This document shows, piece after piece, positions 1-5,027 of a DNA stretch of 5,027 nucleotides (positions are counted from its first letter, which is position 1; every line of letters begins with the position of its first letter). Both the position numbers and the translations under genes were made by a program. The notes beneath the pieces are model-generated. The model had not been told where the DNA came from. It was given only the letters and a program-made list of their open reading frames with translations, and searched no databases. Source of the DNA: CAXRGH01 sp964230195 (GTDB lineage Bacteria > Pseudomonadota > Gammaproteobacteria > Enterobacterales > Alteromonadaceae); assembly GCA_964230195.1 (NCBI GenBank), contig CAXRGH010000189.1:1-5027 (forward strand). The letters are read 5' to 3'.

Positions 1-1
1 A

Positions 2-1234
2 CTGGCAATAAAAAATGACCCCGTCACACTCAAGGCAAAATCTGACCGTGATGCCGCAATGGATGATGTGGATGTCAGCAGAGCCCCACTGTTACCGCAA
101 TTGTCATTGACTTTATTGGCGAGTGAGACCGAAGATTTTTCTCACGATGGCAATCTTATCAACCAAAGCAACAGAACTGGCGAGCTTAGACTGACACAAA
201 CCCTGTTTGATATGTCACAGTGGAACAATCTTGACCGTACTGAAATGGTGGCTGCGCAAAGCGATGCACTGTATGCACTGACACAACAAAATTTAATGCT
301 TCGCACCGTTGATGCCTATTTTGGCGTGTTACGTGCCAAAGATGACTTAACCTTTGCCCGTGCTGAAAAACGTGCGATTGCTCGCCAACTTGAACAGACT
401 AAATCACGCTTTTCGGTTGGCCTAACTGCAATTACGGATGTTCATGAAGCACAAGCCTTATTTGATAATGCGGTAGCGTCTGAAATCAGTGCTGAAAACA
501 ACGTCGAAGTTAGCCTTGAAGTGCTGCGAGAAATTACAGGACGTTATCATGGCAACCTTAGCGCTCTCGATATGGAACGATTCTTTCCACACAAGCCAAG
601 TCCAAACCAAGTGGAAGACTGGTTAGTGATGGCTACTCAAGGTAATTTTGAACTTCTGGCTGCAAAACTTGGCGTTGATATCAGTAGCCAGCAGATTGAT
701 TTTGCCAAAGCGGGTCACTATCCAACTGTCACATTTAGTGCATCAGCAACATCGGGTAAACAAGAAAATATCCAATTCCAATTCCCGTCCGAGCGAATAG
801 ACACGGGCAGTGTCGCGATTCAGCTGAGTTTGCCTTTATATCAAGGTGGTGGAGTTAAGGCATCAACCCGCGCGGCAAGAGATCGTTATGTAAGCAGTAG
901 TCAGGAGCTTGAGCGTATTCGTCGCGGTGTTGTGCGTAATGTACGTTCAAACTACTACAACGTAGTCGCCACCATTTCCCGTATCAAGGCTTTGGATCAA
1001 GCGGTTATCTCAGCAGAGAGCGCGGTCAAAGCAACTGAAGCTGGATTTGAAGTGGGAACACGTAACATTGTTGAGGTATTGAACAGTACACGTGGTTTGT
1101 ACGATGCAAAACGTAATCAAGCGGCTGCTCGTTATCAATACATTACCAACATCCTACAATTGAAACAATCGGCCGGTTCAATCACTGAACAAGACCTATT
1201 AAATATAAACAAAGGTCTTTTTTCAGTTCAGTAA
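2..1234 (+). CDS. tolC: TolC-family outer membrane efflux channel (5' end missing)
   Basis: This is the outer-membrane/periplasmic duct of tripartite drug pumps and type I secretion systems; TolC works as a trimer docked to a periplasmic adaptor. The reading frame is open from base 2, so the ATG at 59 is internal. The signal peptide and roughly the first 35 mature residues lie outside the window. About 410 residues are present, and E. coli TolC has 493 including its signal. Both halves of the internally duplicated OEP fold are visible. The first half has DRDAA, SPLLPQL-like APLLPQL and VGLTAITDV. The second has LPLYQGG, VGTRNIVEVL and a terminal EQDLLNIN. The protein stops soon after EQDLLNIN, so it lacks the long tail of the E. 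coli protein, which is dispensable there. Compared with E. coli, the periplasmic gate keeps the D153 and R367 equivalents but has Phe for Y362, Glu for D371 and Asn for D374. A terminator follows 29 bp after the stop. Family assignment is very secure. Confidence 0.96.
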   Translation: MAIKNDPVTLKAKSDRDAAMDDVDVSRAPLLPQLSLTLLASETEDFSHDGNLINQSNRTGELRLTQTLFDMSQWNNLDRTEMVAAQSDALYALTQQNLMLRTVDAYFGVLRAKDDLTFARAEKRAIARQLEQTKSRFSVGLTAITDVHEAQALFDNAVASEISAENNVEVSLEVLREITGRYHGNLSALDMERFFPHKPSPNQVEDWLVMATQGNFELLAAKLGVDISSQQIDFAKAGHYPTVTFSASATSGKQENIQFQFPSERIDTGSVAIQLSLPLYQGGGVKASTRAARDRYVSSSQELERIRRGVVRNVRSNYYNVVATISRIKALDQAVISAESAVKATEAGFEVGTRNIVEVLNSTRGLYDAKRNQAAARYQYITNILQLKQSAGSITEQDLLNINKGLFSVQ

Positions 1235-1263
1235 ATAGACCAAACATCTGATTAAATAAGATC

Positions 1264-1287
1264 AAGGCGCCAAAATGGCGCCTTTTT
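1264..1287 (+). terminator. Rho-independent terminator of tolC
   Basis: A perfect 9-bp stem (AAGGCGCCA at 1264-1272 with TGGCGCCTT at 1276-1284) closes an AAA loop. Its last bases run into a TTTTT tract ending at 1287. It lies 29 bp after the tolC stop and separates tolC from the channel gene. The A-rich left flank is short, so activity on the opposite strand is less likely. Confidence 0.92.
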
Positions 1288-1324
1288 GTTGCCGTATAAA
1301 TCAAGCCTCAATCCTTGTTACTAT

Positions 1325-1340
1325 TCCAATTAGGATTGGA
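1325..1340. repeat. Small inverted repeat next to the channel promoter
   Basis: TCCAAT (1325-1330) and ATTGGA (1335-1340) form a 6-4-6 inverted repeat that directly abuts the -35 candidate at 1341. The right arm also belongs to a wider repeat, CAATCCT (1309-1315) with AGGATTG (1332-1338). The position would suit an operator, but arms of this length arise by chance in AT-rich DNA and no regulator is encoded nearby. Confidence 0.3.
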
Positions 1341-1368
1341 TTGTATCACTGATGATTCTCCGTATAAT
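1341..1368 (+). promoter_or_regulatory. Putative sigma-70 promoter of the channel-DUF1289 unit
   Basis: A perfect TATAAT -10 box lies at 1363-1368. A weak -35 candidate, TTGTAT (3 of 6 matches), lies at 1341-1346, giving a 16-bp spacer. Transcription would start near 1375, leaving a leader of about 29 nt before the ATG at 1404. This supports that ATG over the TTG at 1368, which overlaps the -10 box. The site lies just past the tolC terminator, where a new promoter is expected. No extended -10 TG is present. Confidence 0.5.
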
Positions 1369-1403
1369 TGCGGATTCATTTATCCGTTGCAGTAGCTATC
1401 ATT

Positions 1404-2189
1404 ATGACCAGTACATTACTCAATCAATTAAATCGTCTCAAACACAATAAGATCTTTGAACTCAGCGTTATCGCTGTGATCATTATTTCGGCACTTGAGA
1501 TTGGTGCAAAAACCTTCCCTTTGAGTGAAAGCGCAATATCCATTACTCGGGTGCTTGATGTCTTTATCACCGTGTTCTTTTTGTTTGAGTTATCCGTTAG
1601 GTTTATTACTGATGAGGACAAAAAACGTTTCTTCTCTCATGGATGGAACGTGTTCGATACCTTGGTCGTTATTATCAGCCTTGTCCCAATTAACGACAGT
1701 GAAATGGCGTTACTCGCCCGCCTCGTAAGAGTCTTTCGTGTGCTGCGCATGGTGTCTGTGATCCCTGAATTACGCATTCTCATCAATTCTTTAATCAAGG
1801 CATTGCCGCAATTAGGCTACGTGGTATTGCTGATGTTTATTATTTTTTATATTTACGCCGCCATTGGCAGTTTCATGTTTGCTGACATTGAACCGGAACT
1901 TTGGAGTGATATTGCTATATCCATGCTGACGTTATTCCGAGTGATGACCTTTGAGGATTGGACAGATGTCATGTATGCAACCCAAGCGGTCTACAGTTGG
2001 AGCTGGGTCTACTACCTGACCTTCATCTTTTTCACTGCATTTGCTTTTTTGAATATGGTTATCGGTATTGTTGTTAATGTCATGGAAGAAGAGCATGCTG
2101 CACAGCGAGACAAAGACCAGCCCACCATGCAAGAGTTATCACAGCAAATTGAAGAACTCAAAGCCATGATTGCTGAGAAGAAGGGGTAA
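1404..2189 (+). CDS. Voltage-gated cation channel, single 6-TM domain (BacNav-like ion transporter)
   Basis: This is a 261-residue inner-membrane channel of the ion-transport family (Pfam Ion_trans), expected to assemble as a homotetramer. Segments in order are S1 about 18-38, S2 about 47-69 (E62 in the charge-transfer position), S3 about 82-96 (D85), S4 about 102-120, S5 about 134-160, pore helix and filter about 170-190, and S6 about 201-228. S4 carries four arginines at every third residue (R106, R109, R112, R115), a full voltage-sensor pattern. The filter is T182-F-E-D-W-T-D188, where NavAb and NaChBac have TLESW, so it is more acidic and calcium-channel-like. After S6 a short charged neck leads to a heptad pattern M242, L245, I249, L252, I256. 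This fits the four-stranded C-terminal coiled coil of bacterial channels. The ATG at 1404 is chosen because an upstream TTG at 1368 sits inside the -10 box. Neither start has a clear Shine-Dalgarno sequence. Ion selectivity is inferred; the fold is secure. Confidence 0.93.
   Translation: MTSTLLNQLNRLKHNKIFELSVIAVIIISALEIGAKTFPLSESAISITRVLDVFITVFFLFELSVRFITDEDKKRFFSHGWNVFDTLVVIISLVPINDSEMALLARLVRVFRVLRMVSVIPELRILINSLIKALPQLGYVVLLMFIIFYIYAAIGSFMFADIEPELWSDIAISMLTLFRVMTFEDWTDVMYATQAVYSWSWVYYLTFIFFTAFAFLNMVIGIVVNVMEEEHAAQRDKDQPTMQELSQQIEELKAMIAEKKG
2181..2186 (+). promoter_or_regulatory. Ribosome binding site of the DUF1289 gene, inside the channel gene
   Basis: AAGGGG lies 6 nt before the ATG at 2193 and overlaps the last codons of the channel gene. 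The best Shine-Dalgarno in this pair therefore belongs to the second gene, which suggests co-transcription and translational coupling to the channel. Confidence 0.7.
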
Positions 2190-2192
2190 CTA

Positions 2193-2384
2193 ATGAACGT
2201 CATTTCGTCACCGTGTATTGGCGACTGTAAACTCATTGACTACCGATTGTGTCGTGGCTGTGGCCGAACGTCAGAAGAAATAAGCCAATGGTTGTCCTAT
2301 TCAGAACATCAGAGAGTAGACATCATGGAAAAATGTCAGCAACGATTATTGGATAACCAACAAGAGAGAGTAGCACTAAAGTAG
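2193..2384 (+). CDS. DUF1289 family small four-cysteine protein (YdhL-like)
   Basis: This is a 63-residue protein of the DUF1289 family, which includes E. coli YdhL; the molecular function is unknown. Four cysteines, C8, C12, C20 and C23 (C-x3-C-x7-C-x2-C), sit in the family's typical context SPCIGDC...CRGCGR. This arrangement looks like a small metal-binding knuckle, though metal binding is inferred. The following EEISQW and a charged helix to about residue 55 complete the usual domain, so the protein appears full length. A fifth cysteine, C48, lies in the helix. It begins 3 bp after the channel stop with a good AAGGGG site, so it is very probably co-transcribed with the channel. No signal peptide or membrane segment is visible, so it should be cytoplasmic. 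Identification rests on the cysteine pattern and surrounding residues and is firm. Confidence 0.9.
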   Translation: MNVISSPCIGDCKLIDYRLCRGCGRTSEEISQWLSYSEHQRVDIMEKCQQRLLDNQQERVALK

Positions 2385-2423
2385 GGTTTAATATGACATC
2401 TTGATGAAATTTCAGATACCCTC

Positions 2424-2451
2424 TTGTTCCTATTATTTTGTTAAGTATCAT
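2424..2451 (+). promoter_or_regulatory. Possible promoter of arsC
   Basis: TTGTTC (2424-2429; first three bases match) is followed after 16 bp by TATCAT (2446-2451; 5 of 6 matches to TATAAT). The predicted start is near 2458, about 28 nt before the arsC ATG. No terminator is visible after the DUF1289 gene, so read-through from the channel unit cannot be excluded. Confidence 0.35.
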
Positions 2452-2485
2452 ACGCTCCTAACCATTAAATTCAGGGAAGTCTCTC

Positions 2486-2983
2486 ATGCTAAAGGTCCTC
2501 TACATTTGTACTCACAACCGATGTCGCAGTATTTTGTCAGAAGCCATAAGTCAACAACGTTCTACGGGCTTAATTGAGGCCAGAAGTGCTGGCAGTGCAC
2601 CGAGCGGTGTTGTCCATCCTTTGAGTCTCAAATTCCTTGAACAACGAGGCTACCTTGTAGATGGTTTGGAAAGCCAGGACGTCAATGATTTTGCTGATTA
2701 TCGTCCTGACCTCGTTGTCACCGTCTGTGACAGCGCAGCAAACGAGATATGTCCTATCTGGCCGGGGGATACGCTAGTATGCCATTGGCAGCTTGAAGAC
2801 CCTTCAAAAGTGAAAGGTAGCGATGACATTATTCAAGCTGCATTTGAAGCCTGTATCGTTGAAATTGAACAACGTGTTGATGCCCTGACTCATCTTGTCT
2901 TCAGTAACCACACGCGTCAGGATTTGATTAAACACTTGTCGGAAGTAGGAGCGGTTGTCAAACTCCCAGAAACTCAGGTTTAG
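2486..2983 (+). CDS. arsC: Arsenate reductase, low-molecular-weight phosphatase fold
   Basis: This 165-residue cytoplasmic enzyme is predicted to reduce arsenate to arsenite. It belongs to the LMW tyrosine-phosphatase-fold class, not the glutaredoxin-type class of E. coli plasmid ArsC. The N-terminal P-loop is C8-T-H-N-R-C-R14-S15 (CX5RS). The two further cysteines of the redox relay, C81 and C89, lie in VTVCDSAANEICPIWPG, and HWQLEDP supplies the expected general acid D105. C8, C81 and C89 match the three-cysteine relay of thioredoxin-coupled enzymes such as S. aureus pI258 ArsC, with one extra residue between the last two. C13, C99 and C123 are additional. A good AGGGA site (2473-2477) precedes the ATG by 8 nt. 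No arsR, arsB or acr3 gene lies next to it, so it is an orphan here. Residues after about 135 form a divergent tail. A related protein phosphatase is the main alternative, but the retained C81/C89 pair argues for reductase. Confidence 0.88.
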   Translation: MLKVLYICTHNRCRSILSEAISQQRSTGLIEARSAGSAPSGVVHPLSLKFLEQRGYLVDGLESQDVNDFADYRPDLVVTVCDSAANEICPIWPGDTLVCHWQLEDPSKVKGSDDIIQAAFEACIVEIEQRVDALTHLVFSNHTRQDLIKHLSEVGAVVKLPETQV

Positions 2984-3004
2984 CACCTGAATTCACATGA
3001 ATTC
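2974..3004 (+). terminator. Overlapping hairpins after arsC, possible weak terminator
   Basis: TCAGGT (2974-2979) pairs with ACCTGA (2985-2990) around the arsC stop codon. GAATTCA (2989-2995) pairs with TGAATTC (2998-3004). The two hairpins share bases 2989-2990, so both cannot form fully at once. The second is followed by TTTAG and then TTTTT at 3010-3014, an interrupted U tract. Both stems are weak, so termination is uncertain. Confidence 0.3.
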
Positions 3005-3034
3005 TTTAGTTTTTGATTTATTTAGCCAATTAAA

Positions 3035-3063
3035 TGGAGTAATTGACGGTATTCCTATATAAT
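3035..3063 (+). promoter_or_regulatory. Putative sigma-70 promoter of deaD
   Basis: A perfect TATAAT lies at 3058-3063, with a weak -35 candidate TGGAGT (3035-3040, 3 of 6) at 17-bp spacing. The start would be near 3070, leaving a leader of roughly 59 nt before the ATG at 3129. A better-looking TTGACG at 3043-3048 is only 9 bp from the -10 and so cannot pair with it. A start near 3070 leaves almost no leader for the TTG at 3078, supporting the ATG at 3129. Confidence 0.45.
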
Positions 3064-3128
3064 TCCAAGATTAATTTTTGGGTGTTAATTCGTATGCCCA
3101 ATTTCCACACATCACCTTGGAACACTTA

Positions 3129-4880
3129 ATGACAAGTAGTACAGACGTTACCTTTAATGACCTAAACCTTCCCAGTTTTTTGACAAAAGCACTTGAAGAG
3201 ATTGGTTACGAGAAACCATCACCCATTCAAGCCCAAAGTATCCCCTTGCTGTTAGAAGGAAGCGATCTACTTGGTCAAGCACAAACCGGTACCGGTAAAA
3301 CAGCCGCCTTTGCCTTACCTATGTTAGCGAATATTGATGCTTCCAACAAAGCACCTCAACTATTAGTGTTAGCACCAACGCGTGAGCTCGCCATTCAAGT
3401 GGCTGAGGCATTTCATAGTTATGCCAAATACGAGAAGAAAATTCATGTGCTACCAGTGTATGGCGGTCAGTCATATGACAATCAAATCCGTTCATTGAAA
3501 CGTGGTGTTCAAGTGGTTGTTGGTACTCCCGGACGTGTGATTGACCATATCAAACGAGGCACCTTAAAGCTTGACCAACTCAAGAGTTTAGTTCTTGATG
3601 AAGCGGATGAAATGTTGCGTATGGGCTTCATTGATGATGTGGAGTGGATCTTAAGTCACGCACCTGAGTCGCGCCAGACAGCGCTATTCTCTGCCACTAT
3701 GCCAGGGCCAATCAAAAAAATTACTGAGCGTTATCTTGAATCACCTGCTCACGTGAAAATTGCGTCTAAAGTTAGCACTGCCAGCACCATCAGACAGCGT
3801 TACTGCCAGATTGCTAACCATCATAAACTAGAAGCACTGACACGCATCCTTGAAATTGAAGAATACGACGGCGTGATTATCTTTGTTCGGACCAAAACCG
3901 CAACAGTTGAGCTATCTGAAAAGTTAGCAGCACGTGGCTACGCGGTAGAGCCACTGAATGGTGACATTGCCCAGAATGCGCGGGAGCGCACGGTAGAACG
4001 CTTGAAGAAAGGCAAAGTTGATATTCTTGTGGCAACTGATGTTGTTGCCCGTGGTTTGGATGTTGAGCGTGTCAGTCACGTCATTAACTACGACATCCCG
4101 TACGACACAGAATCTTATGTTCACCGTATTGGTAGAACTGGTCGTGCTGGACGTGAAGGTGATGCAATTCTGTTTATATCGCACCGTGAAAAACGTTTAC
4201 TGTTTGCGATTGAAAAGGCCACTAAACAAACCATTGAAGCGATGCCGATTCCATCAATCTCGCAATTGAACGAGCAACGTTTAAAGCGTTTTAAAAATTC
4301 AGTGATTGAGGCTATGTCTCACGCTGACATAGAAAGTCTCATTGACGTGATTGGTGCTATCCAAGAAGAAAGCGAATGTGAGCCTGAAGTATTAATGGCT
4401 GCGTTAGCTAAGTTAGCTCAAGGTGATGAGCCTCTGATCCTGAAACCTTCTGACCGCCCCGATATTAATAGCAAGAAATCACGCGATGGTGACCGTGGTG
4501 ACCGTGGTGACCGTGGTGACCGCCGTGATAGACGAGACCGTGGTGCTCAAGGCGAAAGAGGTGGCGACAAACGTGAACAGCGCAAGCAACGTCAAAGTCG
4601 CCCTGCTGAGGAAGGCATGCAACGTTATCGTATTGACGTTGGTCATGCCCATGGTGCTAAACCAGGCAATATTGTAGGTGCAATTGCGAATGAAGCGAAC
4701 ATCAGCAGCAAGCACATTGGTTCCATTCAGATTTATGACAACTACAGTACGGTTGATTTACCGGACGGTATGCCGTCACAAGTGAAGCAAACTCTTCAAA
4801 ATACGCGAGTTGCAGGCCAGCGATTAAGCATTCGGGAGTGGAGTGACAAACCACCAGCGAAGCGTCCAAACAAGAAATAA
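3129..4880 (+). CDS. deaD: DEAD-box RNA helicase DeaD/CsdA
   Basis: This 583-residue ATP-dependent RNA helicase helps large-subunit ribosome assembly and unwinds structured mRNA, notably in the cold in E. coli. All core motifs are present: F9 with GYEKPSPIQ (26-34, Q motif), AQTGTGKT (51-58, Walker A), PTRELA (83-88), TPGR (133-136), DEAD (157-160), SAT (188-190), IFVRTK (251-256), ATDVVARGLD (302-311) and HRIGRTGRAGR (332-342). A helical region (about 375-435) follows. Next comes an RGD/RDR-rich basic linker (about 452-482) and a DbpA-type RNA-binding domain (about 497-569, RIDVGHAHGAKPGNIVGAI). This C-terminal domain and linker distinguish DeaD from RhlE and SrmB; E. coli DeaD has 629 residues. 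The ATG at 3129 is chosen over a TTG at 3078. It gives the normal short N-terminus before the Q motif and has GGA at 3119-3121, 7 nt upstream. The linker is encoded by a 9-bp tandem repeat. The next gene starts 14 bp after the stop. Confidence 0.97.
   Translation: MTSSTDVTFNDLNLPSFLTKALEEIGYEKPSPIQAQSIPLLLEGSDLLGQAQTGTGKTAAFALPMLANIDASNKAPQLLVLAPTRELAIQVAEAFHSYAKYEKKIHVLPVYGGQSYDNQIRSLKRGVQVVVGTPGRVIDHIKRGTLKLDQLKSLVLDEADEMLRMGFIDDVEWILSHAPESRQTALFSATMPGPIKKITERYLESPAHVKIASKVSTASTIRQRYCQIANHHKLEALTRILEIEEYDGVIIFVRTKTATVELSEKLAARGYAVEPLNGDIAQNARERTVERLKKGKVDILVATDVVARGLDVERVSHVINYDIPYDTESYVHRIGRTGRAGREGDAILFISHREKRLLFAIEKATKQTIEAMPIPSISQLNEQRLKRFKNSVIEAMSHADIESLIDVIGAIQEESECEPEVLMAALAKLAQGDEPLILKPSDRPDINSKKSRDGDRGDRGDRGDRRDRRDRGAQGERGGDKREQRKQRQSRPAEEGMQRYRIDVGHAHGAKPGNIVGAIANEANISSKHIGSIQIYDNYSTVDLPDGMPSQVKQTLQNTRVAGQRLSIREWSDKPPAKRPNKK
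4488..4523 (+). repeat. Four tandem 9-bp repeats in the deaD linker
   Basis: The unit GGTGACCGT occurs at 4488, 4497, 4506 and, with one mismatch (final C), at 4515. It encodes the repeated Gly-Asp-Arg of the basic linker between the helicase core and the RNA-binding domain. Because the unit is three codons long, gain or loss of copies keeps the reading frame. Confidence 0.9.
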
Positions 4881-4894
4881 CTCAACAGAGTAGT

Positions 4895-5027
4895 ATGCGT
4901 TATTTCCCTTGTTTTGTTGATACTCAATCTCTCCAGTGCCTTATTGTGGGCGCTGGAGAAGTTGCCGCGCGAAAAACGGAGTTAATGCTGAAGACTCAGG
5001 CCAGTATTAAGGTTATAGCGCCAGAAG
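4895..5027 (+). CDS. cysG: Siroheme synthase, precorrin-2 dehydrogenase/ferrochelatase domain (3' end missing)
   Basis: The first 44 codons are present. The protein begins MRYFPCFVDT and continues into LIVGAGEVAARK (16-27), the NAD-binding loop at the N-terminus of the CysG/Met8p family. It then has the next strand, IKVIAPE (38-44). This domain oxidises precorrin-2 to sirohydrochlorin with NAD+ and inserts iron to give siroheme, the cofactor of sulfite and nitrite reductases. The conserved MRYFP start fixes the ATG at 4895, although only a weak AGAG (4887-4890) precedes it. It lies 14 bp after deaD with no terminator between, so read-through transcription is possible. Because the window ends here, I cannot tell whether this is a full trifunctional CysG with a methyltransferase half or a one-domain Met8p-like enzyme; the symbol is provisional on that point. 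Confidence 0.87.
   Translation, partial: MRYFPCFVDTQSLQCLIVGAGEVAARKTELMLKTQASIKVIAPE

Noticed and set aside
59..61. ATG as the start of the tolC gene
   Set aside because: The frame is open from base 2 and the preceding codons encode conserved TolC sequence (KSDRDAA), so the gene starts outside the window.
1424..2236. Minus-strand open frames of 60-75 codons opposite the channel gene and the start of the DUF1289 gene
   Set aside because: They lie antisense to conserved coding sequence, have no ribosome site and resemble no known protein.
2405..2414. 10-bp palindrome TGAAATTTCA upstream of arsC
   Set aside because: AT-rich, does not extend beyond 10 bp and matches no operator I recognise; such palindromes are expected by chance in intergenic DNA.
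3043..3048. TTGACG as a -35 box for deaD
   Set aside because: It is only 9 bp from the TATAAT at 3058, far too close for a sigma-70 promoter, and no other good -10 lies at 16-18 bp.
3139..3145. GTACAGA, resembling part of the E. coli cold-box motif, near the deaD start
   Set aside because: It lies inside the coding sequence, not at the start of the leader, and only seven bases match; a chance match is more likely.
4479..4715. Open frames on both strands across the deaD linker with runs of Val-Thr
   Set aside because: They are out-of-frame readings of the GGTGACCGT repeat inside a clear DeaD coding region; low-complexity composition and no start signal.
1..5027. A mobile island, defence system or prophage
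   Set aside because: No integrase, transposase, tRNA, attachment repeat or compositional break is visible; every gene belongs to common core or widespread chromosomal families.

Overview
The window reads as ordinary chromosomal DNA from a gammaproteobacterium. The TolC, DeaD, DUF1289 and siroheme-synthase sequences all have enterobacterial/Vibrionales/Alteromonadales-type features. By eye the base composition is somewhat below 50% G+C. A marine Shewanella- or Vibrio-like host is my best guess, but the sequence alone does not fix the genus. All supported genes are on the + strand. No RNA gene, insertion sequence, CRISPR array, prophage or integrase is visible.

Layout: (1) positions 2-1234 hold the 3' part of a tolC outer-membrane efflux gene, closed by a strong intrinsic terminator at 1264-1287. 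(2) A short intergenic stretch carries a perfect TATAAT box and leads into a two-gene unit. Its first gene is a one-domain, six-helix voltage-gated cation channel (1404-2189). Its second, three bases later, is a 63-residue DUF1289 four-cysteine protein (2193-2384). (3) After about 100 bp comes a stand-alone LMW-phosphatase-fold arsenate reductase, arsC (2486-2983). (4) After a hairpin-rich gap of 145 bp comes a DeaD/CsdA-type DEAD-box RNA helicase (3129-4880). (5) Only 14 bp further on begins a gene for the precorrin-2 dehydrogenase/ferrochelatase domain of siroheme synthase, which runs off the end of the window.

The genes do not form one pathway. TolC is the envelope exit duct of tripartite pumps and type I secretion. 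The channel is an inner-membrane ion conductor. ArsC reduces arsenate. DeaD remodels RNA and ribosome precursors, particularly in the cold. The last gene feeds siroheme to sulfite or nitrite reductase. The likely transcription units are tolC alone, channel+DUF1289, arsC, and deaD with possible read-through into the siroheme gene. No stretch longer than about 170 bp lacks a gene.

I found no convincing undescribed system. The observation most worth following is the channel. Its pore filter carries acidic residues at the three positions that were mutated to turn the sodium channel NavAb into the calcium-selective CavAb. It is also tightly coupled to a DUF1289 protein of unknown function. A second point is that the TolC periplasmic gate lacks one of the two aspartates that form the charged rings in the E. 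coli protein.
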